Below, piece by piece: positions 25,916 to 36,471 of a DNA stretch of 64,000 nt. The stretch covers positions 35,518 to 99,517 of the forward strand of contig NZ_QPJM01000018.1 in assembly GCF_003337575.1 (NCBI RefSeq). The letters are read 5' to 3'. The notes beneath the pieces were generated by a model. The model searched no databases, was not told the DNA's origin, and worked only from the letters and a program-made list of their open reading frames with translations. Each line of letters begins with the position of its first letter. Position 1 is the first letter of the stretch. Origin of the DNA: Phyllobacterium bourgognense. GTDB lineage: Bacteria > Pseudomonadota > Alphaproteobacteria > Rhizobiales > Rhizobiaceae. Position numbers and translations under genes: made by a program.

Positions 25916-26134
25916 CTCACAAAACTCGACGAAGGTGCCTGTGATCGACCTTGGCGGCAACGGATGCAGGGTTGCATTCGTCAGGTCGCGACGGCGTTCC
26001 AAGTTGTGTGGCCAAGCCCGTTTATGCGGCAACGGTCTGATGTGCTAAAATAATTGGCAGGGACATTTAACAAAGGCGTAGAGTAGGCTACGGTTCTTCG
26101 GGGATAAGCATTTCAGAAAAAAATTTGAGGCGAC

Positions 26135-29100
26135 ATGGCAATTCACGCAGCAGTCTATCATCTGACCCATTACAAATATGACCGCCCGATCATGCTCGGG
26201 CCGCAAGTGATCCGCCTGCAACCTGCGCCTCATTCCCGGACCAAAGTTCTGAGTCATTCGCTGAAGGTCAGTCCGGCCAACCATTTCGTCAATCTGCAGC
26301 AGGACCCGTACGGCAATTTCCTGGCGCGCTTCGTTTTCCCGGAGCCGGTGACGGAGCTGAAGATCGAAGTCGATCTCATCGCCGACATGACAGTCTACAA
26401 TCCCTTCGACTTTTTTGTCGAACCCGTCGCCGAGACCTGGCCCTTTGCCTATCCCGACGACATAAAGGACGATTTGTCGATCTATCTGAAGCCCGAGCCG
26501 ATCGGCCCGTTGCTCTCGAATTTTCTTGCGACGGTCGATCGTGCTCCGACAAACACCGTGAATTTCGTCGTGGATCTCAATGCGCGTATCCAGCGCGAAG
26601 TTGGCTATGTCATTCGAATGGAGACCGGTGTGCAGGAGCCGGAAGTGACTCTGGACGTGCGTACAGGCTCCTGCCGTGATTCGAGCTGGTTGCTGGTGCA
26701 GGCGTTACGCCATCTTGGTCTCGCGGCGCGGTTTGTTTCCGGTTATCTGATCCAGTTGAAGCCCGATCTTGTTTCGCTGGACGGGCCCGCCGGCACGGCG
26801 GAGGATTTCACCGATCTTCATGCCTGGTGCGAGGTCTATCTGCCGGGTGCTGGATGGGTCGGCCTTGATCCGACATCGGGTCTGTTGACTGGGGAGAGCC
26901 ACGTGCCGCTGGCTGCCACCCCGCACTACCGCAATGCGGCGCCGATTTCCGGCATGGCGGAACCCGCGAATGTCGAATTCGGCTTCGATATGCGTGTTAC
27001 ACGCGTCTCCGAACACCCGCGCATCACCAAACCATTCTCCGATGAATCCTGGACAGCGCTGGATGCACTCGGTGAAAAGGTGGACGCGTTTCTCAAAGAG
27101 CGCGATGTGCGCCTGACCATGGGCGGCGAGCCGACATTCGTATCGATCGACGATTTCGAATCCGGAGAGTGGAATACCGATGCTGTCGGCCCAACCAAAC
27201 GCGAAAAGGCAGACAAGCTTATCCGCCGCCTGCGCGAGCGTTTCGCTCCGGGCGGGTTCCTGCATTACGGGCAGGGGAAGTGGTATCCCGGCGAGAGCCT
27301 TCCGCGCTGGACGTTCTCCCTCTACTGGCGCAAGGACGGCAAACCGATCTGGATCAATCCGGATCTGATTGCAGCCGAGAACAGCGTGGCAAAGATCAAA
27401 CCGGACGATGCGGGCAAACTTCTGACCGGCATGGCCGAGGTGCTCGGCGTCGAGAACGAGATGGTCACGCCTGCCTACGAAGACCCGGCCGAATGGATCG
27501 TCAAGGAAGGCAATCTGCCCGCCAACGTTGATCCCTCCAATTCCAAGCTCAAGGATCCGGAAGAGCGCAGCCGCATGGCACGCGTCTTCGAACGCGGACT
27601 GACGGAACCGACAGGTTTCGTGCTCCCCGTGCAGCGCTGGAACAGCCAGGCTGCCGCCGGTCCGCGCTGGCGCAGCGAGAAATGGACGACCCGTCGTGGC
27701 AAGCTTTTTCTGGTGCCGGGTGATTCGCCTGTTGGCTATCGCCTGCCGCTCGGTTCCTTGCCGCATGTTCCCCCATCCGAATACCCGTTTATCGTGCCCG
27801 TAGACCCATCTGTCGAGCGGGGTCCTTTGCCGGATTCGGTTGCTGAGCCTGGAGGCGCGGTACGGGATGCGCCGCAGACCGTGGCCTCGTTCACTGCGGC
27901 CGAGGGCACCCAGCAGGAGCGTGTCGAACAGGAGCTCGGTGAAATCGGCGGCGCGGTGCGCACGGCCATTTCGGTTGAACCGCGCAATGGCCGATTAAGC
28001 GTTTTCATGCCGCCGGTGGAGGCGCTGGAAGACTATCTCGAACTTGTTGGCGCGGCTGAAGCTGCAGCGGCAAGGTTGGGGATACCCGTCCATATCGAGG
28101 GTTATGGCCCGCCACAGGACCCTCGCATCAATGTCATTCGTGTTGCGCCAGATCCCGGTGTCATCGAGGTGAATATTCACCCGGCGTCGAACTGGCGCGA
28201 ATGCGTCGACATAACGACCGCGATTTATGAAGAGGCGCGGCAGACGCGGCTTGGAGCCGACAAATTCATGATCGACGGTCGCCATACTGGTACAGGCGGC
28301 GGCAATCACGTGGTGGTCGGTGGCGAGACACCGAACAACAGTCCCTTCCTGCGCCGACCTGATCTGTTGAAGAGCCTGGTCTTGCACTGGCAGCGCCATC
28401 CTTCACTTTCCTATCTGTTCTCGGGGATGTTTATCGGGCCGACCAGCCAGGCGCCGCGTTTCGATGAAGCGCGTCACGACAGCCTCTACGAACTCGAGAT
28501 CGCCATGGCGCAGGTGCCGTTACCCGGCAAGGGCACGCCGCCGCTGCCTTGGCTCGTCGACCGCCTGTTTCGCAATCTGCTGGTCGATGTGACGGGCAAT
28601 ACGCATCGCTCGGAAATATGCATCGACAAGCTGTTTTCTCCCGATGGCCCGACCGGAAGGCTGGGCCTGGTCGAGTTTCGCGGATTCGAGATGCCGCCCA
28701 ACGCCCGTATGAGCCTCGCGCAGCAATTGCTGGTGCGAGCATTGATCGCGCGGTTCTGGAATACGCCGATCGAGGGGAGTTTTGTGCGCTGGGGCACCAC
28801 GTTGCATGACCGCTTCATGCTGCCGGCCTTCGTCTGGCAGGACTTTCTGGATGTTTTGGCCGATCTGCGCCAGAACGGCTTTGATTTCCGCCCGGAATGG
28901 TTCGAGGCGCAACTAGAGTTCCGCTTTCCGTTCTGCGGTGAAATCGAGAATGAGGGCATCAAGCTTGAATTACGCCAGGCGCTGGAGCCTTGGCACGTCA
29001 TGGGAGAGCAGGGCGCGATTGGTGGTACGGTGCGTTTCGTCGATAGTTCGGTCGAGCGGCTTCAGGTCAAGGTCGAAGGCTTCAATCCTGCCCGCCACAG

Positions 29101-29470
29101 CGTCGCCTGCAATGGTCGCGAAGTGCCGCTGAAAATGACCGACGTGCAAGGCACCGCCGTCGCCGGCGTCCGTTACAAGGCGTGGCAGCCGCGATCCGGT
29201 CTCCACCCGATGATCCCGGTCAATACGCCGCTGGTGTTCGACCTCTACGATCAATGGTCCGGACGTGCTATCGGCGGTTGCGTCTATCATGTCGCACATC
29301 CGGGCGGGCGCAGCTATGATACGTTTCCCGTGAATTCAAACGAGGCGGAAGCACGCAGGCTTACCCGGTTTGAGCCGCGCGGGCACACGGCCGGAGCTTA
29401 CGAGCTCAGAAAGGAACAGCCCGCAGCGGAGTTTCCGATGACACTTGATCTGCGAAGGCCACGCGTGTGA
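26135..29470 (+). CDS. Transglutaminase-like/DUF2126 large protein
   Basis: 1111 residues. Residues ~1-90 form a bacterial transglutaminase N-terminal domain ([28 protein letters not shown]). The transglutaminase/protease core follows, with a Cys180-His229-Asp245 triad ([25 protein letters not shown]). From ~310 to the end is the DUF2126/COG4196 region ([38 protein letters not shown]). First of three genes that recur together in bacteria; published comparative work proposed a peptide synthesis or modification role. The substrate is unknown. No signal peptide, so cytoplasmic. Confidence 0.92.
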   Translation: MAIHAAVYHLTHYKYDRPIMLGPQVIRLQPAPHSRTKVLSHSLKVSPANHFVNLQQDPYGNFLARFVFPEPVTELKIEVDLIADMTVYNPFDFFVEPVAETWPFAYPDDIKDDLSIYLKPEPIGPLLSNFLATVDRAPTNTVNFVVDLNARIQREVGYVIRMETGVQEPEVTLDVRTGSCRDSSWLLVQALRHLGLAARFVSGYLIQLKPDLVSLDGPAGTAEDFTDLHAWCEVYLPGAGWVGLDPTSGLLTGESHVPLAATPHYRNAAPISGMAEPANVEFGFDMRVTRVSEHPRITKPFSDESWTALDALGEKVDAFLKERDVRLTMGGEPTFVSIDDFESGEWNTDAVGPTKREKADKLIRRLRERFAPGGFLHYGQGKWYPGESLPRWTFSLYWRKDGKPIWINPDLIAAENSVAKIKPDDAGKLLTGMAEVLGVENEMVTPAYEDPAEWIVKEGNLPANVDPSNSKLKDPEERSRMARVFERGLTEPTGFVLPVQRWNSQAAAGPRWRSEKWTTRRGKLFLVPGDSPVGYRLPLGSLPHVPPSEYPFIVPVDPSVERGPLPDSVAEPGGAVRDAPQTVASFTAAEGTQQERVEQELGEIGGAVRTAISVEPRNGRLSVFMPPVEALEDYLELVGAAEAAAARLGIPVHIEGYGPPQDPRINVIRVAPDPGVIEVNIHPASNWRECVDITTAIYEEARQTRLGADKFMIDGRHTGTGGGNHVVVGGETPNNSPFLRRPDLLKSLVLHWQRHPSLSYLFSGMFIGPTSQAPRFDEARHDSLYELEIAMAQVPLPGKGTPPLPWLVDRLFRNLLVDVTGNTHRSEICIDKLFSPDGPTGRLGLVEFRGFEMPPNARMSLAQQLLVRALIARFWNTPIEGSFVRWGTTLHDRFMLPAFVWQDFLDVLADLRQNGFDFRPEWFEAQLEFRFPFCGEIENEGIKLELRQALEPWHVMGEQGAIGGTVRFVDSSVERLQVKVEGFNPARHSVACNGREVPLKMTDVQGTAVAGVRYKAWQPRSGLHPMIPVNTPLVFDLYDQWSGRAIGGCVYHVAHPGGRSYDTFPVNSNEAEARRLTRFEPRGHTAGAYELRKEQPAAEFPMTLDLRRPRV

Positions 29471-29492
29471 ACACAGGTATCGAAAAGCGACG

Positions 29493-31895
29493 ATGTCAAA
29501 GGTGAGCCAAGCTCCATTTCGCGCAAGTTCCGGCCTGCTTGCAAGCTATAAGCCCCTGCCTGACGTAGCCGATGAGATGATCGATCCATCGGGGGCGGTG
29601 CGGCCGGGCTGGGAAACACTGCTCCATACGCTCGACCAGATTGGTCCTGAAAAGCTCGCGACACGTTTTGCCCGCGCCAACCAGTACTTGCTCGATGCCG
29701 GTGTGTTTTACCGCGTCTATGACGAGAACGGCACGCAGGAACGCGAGTGGCCGCTGGCGCATATACCGATTCTGATCAATGAGGCGGATTGGCAGACAAT
29801 CACTGCCGGTCTCACACAACGAGCCGACCTCCTGGAGGAGATCGTCGCCGATATCTATGGCGAGACAAAACTGATCCGCGATGGAATATTGCCGCCTGAT
29901 CTGATTGCCTCCAATCCGGAATTCCTGCATCCGCTGGCAGGCGTAAAACCGGCGAGCGGCCATTTCCTGCATTTTTGCGCATTCGAACTTGGGCGTGCGC
30001 CTGATGGCCGGTGGTGGGTGCTGGGTGATCGCACGCAGGCGGCTTCCGGTGCCGGTTTCGCGCTGGAAAACAGGGTGGCAACGACACGCGCACTTTCGGA
30101 TATTTCCGGTGCCATGAACGTGCACCGTCTCGCGGGGTTCTTCAAGGATTTCCGCGATTCGCTGCAGAGCCTCGTTACCGATCCACAGGGACGCGCCGCT
30201 ATCCTGACACCTGGACCCAACAACGAGACCTATTTCGAACATGCCTATATTGCCCGGTATCTCGGCTTCATGCTTCTGGAAGGCGATGACCTGACGGTCA
30301 GCAAGGGCAGGGTGATGGTCCGTACCGTTTCCGGTCTCAAGCCTATCGACGTTCTGTGGCGGCGGATGGATGCCGCATATATGGATCCGCTCGAGCTTAA
30401 AACCGACTCGTGGATCGGCACGCCCGGCCTTGTCAGTGCATTGCGTCAGCAATCAGTCTCGCTGGTCAACGCGCTTGGCTCCGGAATACTCGAGACACGT
30501 GCTTTGCTGGCGTTTCTGCCTGCAATTTCCAAAGCGTTGCATAATCGCGATCTCGCGCTGCCAAGCATCGCCACCTGGTGGTGCGGGCAGGAAAAGGAGC
30601 GCAAGCATGTCATGGACCGGATCGACCAGATGATGATCGGCCCGGCGCTGTCGACGCGGCTGCCATTCGAGGACGTGGACACGACCGTGCTTGGCTCCTC
30701 GCTCGATGCGGATGCGAGGGCCGCGCTTCTCGCCCGGCTGGAGAAAGACGGGCGCGGACTGGTCGGCCAGGAAAAAGTCACGCTTTCGACCACGCCGGTC
30801 TATGTCAATGGCAAGCTCGAACCGCGGCCATTCGTGCTGCGCGTTTTTGCGGCGCGCCACAAGGACGGCTGGAGCTTCATGCCTGGCGGCTTTGCCCGGG
30901 TTGGACGGACGATGGACACCGCCGCGATTGCCATGCAGCGGGGCGGGCAGGCTGCCGATGTCTGGATTACCAGCAGTGGACAGGTGCCCAAGGATACATT
31001 GCTGCCGCGCGAAGGTGACACATTCCGGCGTAATGTGCCGGGCACGTTGCCTAGCCGCTCTGCCGAAAACCTGATGTGGATGGGGCGCTATATCGAACGC
31101 GCTGAAGGGACAGCACGGATTTTACGCGCCTGCCATGCCCGCTATGCCGAAGCGGCGAATATGGAAACTCCGCTGCTTGACGAAATGCGCGCCTACCTGA
31201 AGCCGCTTGGCGTCAATCTCGATACGGCAATTCCAAAGGGACTGCAGCGCTCCATTGACGGCGCCATGTTGAGTGCAGGCCGCGTTCGCGACCGTTTCTC
31301 GCCGGATGGTTGGCTGGCGCTACGGGATCTTTCGAAGACGATCCACCGCTTCTCCGATGCGGTTTCTCCAGGCGATGACGCCACGCGCGCCATGACCATC
31401 ATCCTGCGCAAGCTTGCAGGGTTCTCGGGCCTTGTGCATGAAAACATGTATCGTTTCACCGGCTGGCGCTTCCTCGAAATCGGCCGCCGGGTGGAGCGTG
31501 GCATCCAGATGGCCCGCCTTCTCGCAACCTTGTCGCACCATGATGCGGCCGAGGGAGCGCTGGAAATGCTGCTCGAGATCGGCGACAGTGTCATGACCCA
31601 TCGGCGCCAGTACAGCGTCTATTCAGGCCGTCTCAGCGTGCTTGACCTTCTGGGACTCGATCCACTCAATCCGCGCTCGATCATCTTCCAGCTTGACGCG
31701 CTCAAGACGGAGTTTGGTCTGCTGCCGGCGCGTGATGCGGACACTCACATGCCTCTGTTTTCCAAGGAAGTGCTGCGTCTGCACACCGAGCTCGCGATTA
31801 TGGAGGCAAGCGAACTCACGCCCGAGAAGCTCGAGACGATAGCATTCGAACTGGGTAATCTTTCCAATATGATTTCCGACACCTATTTCGCCTGA
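29493..31895 (+). CDS. Circularly permuted ATP-grasp / alpha-E fusion protein
   Basis: 800 residues from ATG 29493. Residues ~20-480 form the circularly permuted ATP-grasp type 2 region (LLDAGVFYRVYDENG, FCAFELGRAPDGRWWVLGDR, ILTPGPNNETYFEHAYIARYLG). Residues ~500-800 form the alpha-E domain (SRSAENLMWMGRYIERAEGTARILRA-like start, then helical repeats). In many genomes these are separate genes (COG2308 and COG2307). Here they are one polypeptide between two transglutaminase genes. By family, it is expected to form an amide or peptide bond using ATP. Confidence 0.9.
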   Translation: MSKVSQAPFRASSGLLASYKPLPDVADEMIDPSGAVRPGWETLLHTLDQIGPEKLATRFARANQYLLDAGVFYRVYDENGTQEREWPLAHIPILINEADWQTITAGLTQRADLLEEIVADIYGETKLIRDGILPPDLIASNPEFLHPLAGVKPASGHFLHFCAFELGRAPDGRWWVLGDRTQAASGAGFALENRVATTRALSDISGAMNVHRLAGFFKDFRDSLQSLVTDPQGRAAILTPGPNNETYFEHAYIARYLGFMLLEGDDLTVSKGRVMVRTVSGLKPIDVLWRRMDAAYMDPLELKTDSWIGTPGLVSALRQQSVSLVNALGSGILETRALLAFLPAISKALHNRDLALPSIATWWCGQEKERKHVMDRIDQMMIGPALSTRLPFEDVDTTVLGSSLDADARAALLARLEKDGRGLVGQEKVTLSTTPVYVNGKLEPRPFVLRVFAARHKDGWSFMPGGFARVGRTMDTAAIAMQRGGQAADVWITSSGQVPKDTLLPREGDTFRRNVPGTLPSRSAENLMWMGRYIERAEGTARILRACHARYAEAANMETPLLDEMRAYLKPLGVNLDTAIPKGLQRSIDGAMLSAGRVRDRFSPDGWLALRDLSKTIHRFSDAVSPGDDATRAMTIILRKLAGFSGLVHENMYRFTGWRFLEIGRRVERGIQMARLLATLSHHDAAEGALEMLLEIGDSVMTHRRQYSVYSGRLSVLDLLGLDPLNPRSIIFQLDALKTEFGLLPARDADTHMPLFSKEVLRLHTELAIMEASELTPEKLETIAFELGNLSNMISDTYFA

Positions 31896-31909
31896 AGGTC
31901 CGGCCTAGT

Positions 31910-32788
31910 ATGCTCTACAACATCCGTCTTCATCTTCACTATGATTACGAACGGTCTGCCGCAGGCGGGCGGCATCACATCCGGGTCATGCCGCAGGCGA
32001 TGCCCGACGTTCAACGCATTGTCGCCTCCAGCCTTTCGTTCGATCCGGTTTCAGCGGAACGATCTGAATTCACGGACTTTTTCTCCAACAGTGTGACCTC
32101 GATCGTCTATCGCAATCCACACGAGACGCTGGATGTGACCATGGCTGCCCGAGTGAATGTTACCCGGCCACAGAACATGCTCGACGTTTCGCCTGATCTT
32201 GCCCGGCTACGGAAGGAGATACGCAGTGTCTGGTCGATTGCCGCCGATGCGCCGCACCATTTCCTGGCCACGAGCGCTCATGCAGCGATCGACCCGGATA
32301 TCACGGCCTACGCCGCGCAAAGTCTTGTCGATGCGCGTACGGTGATGGAGGTGGTCAATGATCTCAACAAGCGCATCCATGCGGACTTCACCTATGATGG
32401 TGATGCGACGGACGTGCGCACGACTGCGCGCCAGGCATTCGATCTGAAGGCGGGTGTGTGCCAGGATTTCAGCCACGTGATGATTGCAGGGCTGCGCGGA
32501 CTTGGCATTCCCGCCGGTTACGTCAGCGGTTTTCTCCGAACAATCCCGCGGCCGGGCAAGGAGCGGCTGGAAGGCGCTGACGCTATGCACGCCTGGGTGC
32601 GTGCGTGGTGCGGGCGCGAAGCGGGATGGCAGGAATTAGACCCGACCAACAACATGGCGGCGGGGAACGATCACATCACCATCGGCTATGGCCGCGACTA
32701 TTCCGATGTGTCTCCCATTGTGGGTGTGCTCAAGACAAGCGGTTCGCAGAAAGGCAAGCAGTCTGTCGATGTGATCCCGCTGGAGTAA
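31910..32788 (+). CDS. Transglutaminase-like protein (COG1305 type)
   Basis: 292 residues, 14 bases after the ATP-grasp gene. An N-terminal beta-rich transglutaminase N domain (YNIRLHLHYDYERSAAGGRH) precedes a core with Cys in LKAGVCQDFSHVMIAGLR, His in GADAMHAWVRAW and Asp in ELDPTNN. These give the papain-like triad. It has no signal peptide. With the two preceding genes it completes the conserved transglutaminase/ATP-grasp/alpha-E set, where it may act as a peptidase or amidotransferase on the product of the ATP-grasp enzyme. The role is inferred from family and context. Confidence 0.92.
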   Translation: MLYNIRLHLHYDYERSAAGGRHHIRVMPQAMPDVQRIVASSLSFDPVSAERSEFTDFFSNSVTSIVYRNPHETLDVTMAARVNVTRPQNMLDVSPDLARLRKEIRSVWSIAADAPHHFLATSAHAAIDPDITAYAAQSLVDARTVMEVVNDLNKRIHADFTYDGDATDVRTTARQAFDLKAGVCQDFSHVMIAGLRGLGIPAGYVSGFLRTIPRPGKERLEGADAMHAWVRAWCGREAGWQELDPTNNMAAGNDHITIGYGRDYSDVSPIVGVLKTSGSQKGKQSVDVIPLE

Positions 32789-32795
32789 AATGATG

Positions 32796-32942
32796 GCAGG
32801 AATCCTTGTACGTGGTTCGACAAGCTCACCGTGAGGGAGATGGTTTGGTTGCACGCCAATCGGTGACGTCGCAGTGTATATCTCGCTGCCATACGCAGCA
32901 CCCCTCATGGTGAGCTTGTCGAACCACGCACAATGAATTTGC
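32796..32942. repeat. Family A long inverted repeat, copy 2
   Basis: The left core begins GTGGTTCGACAAGCTCACC at 32812 and its inverse ends at 32927. Outer arms continue imperfect pairing (GCAGGAATCCTTGT near 32796 against ACAATGAATTTGC near 32942) in sequence unlike the other copies. It separates the transglutaminase cluster from the aminotransferase gene. Confidence 0.85.
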
Positions 32943-33010
32943 TGACCGGAAAAAGATGATTGAAATGGTTTTTCTTGGTTTCTGGAAATCCCGAGAATAT
33001 GGTCTGCACC

Positions 33011-34126
33011 ATGCTTCCCAATCCGCCCCTGATGCTCACCACTGGTCCCGTTCCTGCCTATCCTGAAGTCCTTGCGGCACTGGGATCGCCGGTGCTCTAT
33101 GACTATCACCCGGCTTTTCAAATCTTCTATGCGGACGTCACTGGAAAGCTGCGTCAGGCGCTTCGCTGCGATACTGCTCCGGTGATCATGCAGGGTGAGG
33201 CTATTCTTGGGATCGAGGCGGCGGCAGGCGCATTGATCTCGAAAAAAGATGTCGTTCTCAACCTCGTTTCCGGTGTCTATGGCAAAGGTTTTGCCATCTG
33301 GGCATCACGCTATGGCAAGGAAGTCATCGAGCTCGCCGTACCCTATGATGATGTCATCGATCCGCAGGCGATTCGCGAGGTATTGAGAAAGCGGCCAGAT
33401 ATCTCGGTTGTGGCGCTGTGCCACCACGACACGCCGTCAGGCACGCTCAATCCTTTGCACGAAATCGGTGCGATCGTCGCGGAGCATGGCGCCTACCTCA
33501 TCGTCGATGCCGTGTCATCCTTCGGCGGAATGGACGTGCATCCGCAGGAAGCGCATGCCGACATCTTCATCACGTCGCCGTCGAAATGTCTTGGCAGCAC
33601 GCCTGGCTTGAGCCTGATTGCGATGAGCGACCGTGCCTGGGCGAAGATCGAAACCAATCCGGACGCGCCGGTAAACTCATTTCTCAGCCTCCTTGCCTGG
33701 AAGGATGCATCGGAACCCGGAAAGCATTTTCCGGTTACGCCTTCCATTGGTGAGATTTATGCGCTGAACGCCGCGCTCGACCGTTATGTGGAGGAGGGCC
33801 CCGAAAACGTGTGGGCCCGCCATGCGCTGACCGCGGCGATCACGCGAAAGGGCCTGTTCGAGCTTGGGCTGCCCTTGTGGCCAAAGGAAGAAGCTTTCTG
33901 CTCTGCAACGGCGACCGTTTTCAAGGTGCCGGAAAACATCAGCGATGTGGCGCTGCGCGATCGCTTGTTGCACGACCATGGCATTCTTGTCTCGCTCGGG
34001 CGCGGGGAGACGGCGGGCCAGGTGCTCCGTGTTGGCCATATGGGCGCTTCGGCACAGCCGGACTTCGCCCGACAATTCATTGCCGCGTTGAGCGGGATTC
34101 TATCCGAACCATTTTCAGCCGATTGA
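33011..34126 (+). CDS. PLP-dependent class V aminotransferase (ureidoglycine/serine-glyoxylate type)
   Basis: 371 residues from ATG 33011; ATG 32999 in the same frame is possible, and neither has a strong ribosome site. MLTTGPVPAYPEVLAALGSPVL is the usual N terminus of the alanine-/serine-glyoxylate and PucG-like group. The PLP lysine is in TSPSKCLGSTPGLSLI, and the Asp-containing strand is LIVDAVSSFGGMDV. Candidate reactions are (S)-ureidoglycine:glyoxylate or serine:glyoxylate transamination. The former would fit the purine genes 23 kb upstream, but this is inference. The peptide ABC transporter genes follow 13 bases later. Confidence 0.85.
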   Translation: MLPNPPLMLTTGPVPAYPEVLAALGSPVLYDYHPAFQIFYADVTGKLRQALRCDTAPVIMQGEAILGIEAAAGALISKKDVVLNLVSGVYGKGFAIWASRYGKEVIELAVPYDDVIDPQAIREVLRKRPDISVVALCHHDTPSGTLNPLHEIGAIVAEHGAYLIVDAVSSFGGMDVHPQEAHADIFITSPSKCLGSTPGLSLIAMSDRAWAKIETNPDAPVNSFLSLLAWKDASEPGKHFPVTPSIGEIYALNAALDRYVEEGPENVWARHALTAAITRKGLFELGLPLWPKEEAFCSATATVFKVPENISDVALRDRLLHDHGILVSLGRGETAGQVLRVGHMGASAQPDFARQFIAALSGILSEPFSAD

Positions 34127-34139
34127 GAGGATTGCAACA

Positions 34140-35756
34140 ATGTCCCGTATCCTGTTGAACCGGCGCAATTTTCTCGCGACGACCGCGAGTGCCGGAGCGA
34201 TGATGGTTCTACCCGAATGGGCTCGTGCGCAGACTGCGACGCCTGTCAAAGGCGGGCGTCTCGTCGTCGCTGGAGATAGCGAACCGGCAAACCTCAATCC
34301 CGCCATCGTCGCTTCAAATGGTGTGTTCTTCGTCGCCAGCAAGGTCATCGAGCCGTTGGCCGAACAGTCCTATGATGGAAAGGATGGTCTTGATCCGCGA
34401 CTTGCAACCGCATGGGAGGGATCGGCTGATGGACTCACCGCCACGTTCCAACTGCGCGAAGGCGTTACCTGGCACGATGGCAAGCCATTCACCTCGGCGG
34501 ATGTGGCCTTTTCGGCACTGGAAGTCTGGAAGAAGCTACAGAATCTGGGGCGGGTGGTGTTCAAGAACCTCGAAAGTGTCGAGACGCCCGACGATCACAC
34601 CGCTGTCTTCAAATTTTCCCAGCCGACGCCATTCCAGCTCATCCGAAACGCTCTGCCAGTGGTCACCTCGGTCGTGCCGAAGCACCTTTATGAGGGTACG
34701 GATATTGGCAAGAATCCGGCCAATCAAAAACTGGTCGGCACCGGGCCATTCAAGTTCGGCGAATACAAGCCTGGCGAATATTACCTGCTCAAGCGCAACG
34801 ACGCCTATTGGCAGAAGGATGAGCCCTCGCTCGACGAGATTGTTTATCAGTTCCTGCCGGACCGTGCCGCGGCAGGCAATGCGCTCGAAGCCGAGGAGAT
34901 CCAGCTGGCTGCATTCTCCGCCGTTCCGCTCGCGGACCTCGAACGCATCTCCAAGGTGCCGGGGCTGAAGGTCTATTCCAACGGTTATGAGGGACTTACC
35001 TATCAATTGATTGTCGAAATCAACCATCGCCGCAAGGAACTCGCTGACGTCAAGGTGCGTCAGGCGCTGGCGCATGCGATCGATCATGATTTCGTCGTCA
35101 AGACGATCTTCCTCGGCTATGCCAAGTCTTCGACCGGACCGGTGCCGGCCTACGACAAGACATTTTTCGAACCCGATGTGACGAAGTACGCTTTTGACCC
35201 TGCGAAAGCCGAGGCCTTGCTGGATGAGGCTGGCTACAAACGCGGTGCGGACGGAAACCGCTTCAAGCTGAAGCTGCTGCCGGCGCCTTTCTTCAATGAA
35301 ACCAAGCAGTTCGGCGATTATCTTCGCCAAGCGCTGGCCAAGATCGGCGTCGATGCGCAGATCGTCAGCAATGATACGCCAGCACACCTGAAGGCGGTCT
35401 ACACGGATCATGATTTCGACATTACCGTCGCAACGCCGGTCTATCGGTCCGATCCGGCGATCTCGACGACGATCCTGTTCGAAAGCGGACTACCAGCGGG
35501 TGTGCCTTTCTCCAACCAGTATGGTTATGCAAACGCGGAAGTCGACAAGCTGATCAAGGATGCCGCCTCCGAGATCGATGCCGACAAGCGCGCCGGGCTT
35601 TACAAGGAGCTGCAGAAGAAGGTGGCCGACGATCTGCCGCTGATCAACGTCGCCGAATTCTCCTTCATTACCGTGGCGCGCGACAGCGTGCAGAACGTAT
35701 CGAACAATCCGCGCTGGGCGGTTTCGAACTGGTCGGATGTGTCGTTGAAGGAGTAG
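34140..35756 (+). CDS. ABC transporter substrate-binding protein, oligopeptide family 5, Tat signal
   Basis: 538 residues. The N terminus RRNFLATTASAGAMMVLP is a twin-arginine export signal, with likely cleavage after WARAQ. The mature chain is a DppA/OppA-type family 5 binding protein: GGRLVVAGDSEPANLNPA, LREGVTWHDGKPFTSADVAFS and LVGTGPFKFGEY. It starts 13 bases after the aminotransferase gene. Its permease and ATPase genes resume at 36558, beyond an inverted vapBC module. Ligand unknown; the family takes peptides, opines, nickel or related compounds. Confidence 0.92.
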   Translation: MSRILLNRRNFLATTASAGAMMVLPEWARAQTATPVKGGRLVVAGDSEPANLNPAIVASNGVFFVASKVIEPLAEQSYDGKDGLDPRLATAWEGSADGLTATFQLREGVTWHDGKPFTSADVAFSALEVWKKLQNLGRVVFKNLESVETPDDHTAVFKFSQPTPFQLIRNALPVVTSVVPKHLYEGTDIGKNPANQKLVGTGPFKFGEYKPGEYYLLKRNDAYWQKDEPSLDEIVYQFLPDRAAAGNALEAEEIQLAAFSAVPLADLERISKVPGLKVYSNGYEGLTYQLIVEINHRRKELADVKVRQALAHAIDHDFVVKTIFLGYAKSSTGPVPAYDKTFFEPDVTKYAFDPAKAEALLDEAGYKRGADGNRFKLKLLPAPFFNETKQFGDYLRQALAKIGVDAQIVSNDTPAHLKAVYTDHDFDITVATPVYRSDPAISTTILFESGLPAGVPFSNQYGYANAEVDKLIKDAASEIDADKRAGLYKELQKKVADDLPLINVAEFSFITVARDSVQNVSNNPRWAVSNWSDVSLKE

Positions 35757-35763
35757 GGGAAAC

Positions 35764-36168
35764 CTAGGCCGTCCAGTCCTCGACCTTCAGGCCGTCCACC
35801 CTTTTGAACTCGCGTACATTGTTGGTAATGACGGTCAAGTCACGGGCTTTCGCTTGCCCTGCGATAAGTACATCATAAGGCCCTATCGGCGCACCGGTTT
35901 GAGCGAGTACGCTACGCAACTCTCCCGATACGCGTGCGTCTTCCTGATCGAATTCCAGAATGGGAAAATCAGTGAGAAGCAGGCGCAGAGCTTCCAGATT
36001 GAAGGAAATTTTCTGGCTTTTATAGACGCCGAAATAGAGTTCGTGCGCAACGATCGAGGGGATACCAATCTCCCCTTCGCGTTTTTCGAGAATGAGGCGG
36101 ACCAAAGTGTCCGATCTACGCGAGACCAAGTGAATGACGGCGTTGGTATCGAGAACATAGCGCATCAT
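35764..36168 (-). CDS. vapC: PIN-domain toxin VapC
   Basis: 134 residues. It shows the PIN ribonuclease pattern: YVLDTNAVIHLV (first Asp), the glutamate in IVAHELYFG, and the C-terminal acidic cluster in PIGPYDVLIAGQAKARDLTVITNN. VapC enzymes cleave tRNA or rRNA when not bound by VapB. The start overlaps the vapB stop by four bases. Its stop is only 7 bases from the convergent binding-protein gene, showing tight insertion into the transporter locus. Confidence 0.92.
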   Translation of the reverse strand: MMRYVLDTNAVIHLVSRRSDTLVRLILEKREGEIGIPSIVAHELYFGVYKSQKISFNLEALRLLLTDFPILEFDQEDARVSGELRSVLAQTGAPIGPYDVLIAGQAKARDLTVITNNVREFKRVDGLKVEDWTA

Positions 36169-36425
36169 TTGAACAGGTCGTCCAGTTCTGGCCGGTCCTG
36201 CTCCGATGGTTGGTCGCGGCCTCCATCTAGAAAGTCCTCGCTAAATCCGTGGTTGAGAGCCGCTTTAAGCGAACTCCAGGCCTCCTTGTCGGTCTTGTGG
36301 GGACGCAGGATGAGCGCGTCGCCCTCGCGAGAAATTTCAACTTCGTCGACATTCAAGCGGAATTCTTTCGGCAGGCGAACGGCCTGCGAATTGCCGGAGT
36401 TAAACACTTTTGCAATCTGCGGCAT
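36165..36425 (-). CDS. vapB: AbrB-type antitoxin VapB
   Basis: 86 residues from ATG 36425, with AGGA at 8 bases; ATG 36431 is too close to that site and the longer frame is spurious. The N-terminal swapped-hairpin DNA-binding domain reads AKVFNSGNSQAVRLPKEFRL and continues DEVEISREGDALILRP. The C-terminal part is the toxin-neutralising tail. Together with VapC it is expected to repress its own promoter through the repeats at 36448-36471. Confidence 0.9.
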   Translation of the reverse strand: MPQIAKVFNSGNSQAVRLPKEFRLNVDEVEISREGDALILRPHKTDKEAWSSLKAALNHGFSEDFLDGGRDQPSEQDRPELDDLFK

Positions 36426-36447
36426 GTGCATATCCTGTAAGCGAGAA

Positions 36448-36471
36448 GTGTATATACTGACGTGTATATAC
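36448..36471. promoter_or_regulatory. Probable vapBC operator
   Basis: GTGTATATAC occurs twice in direct orientation (36448-36457 and 36462-36471), 14 bases apart; each contains the palindrome GTATATAC. It lies 23 bases before vapB, as expected for an operator bound cooperatively by VapBC. The same DNA is upstream of the transporter permease gene. Confidence 0.7.
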
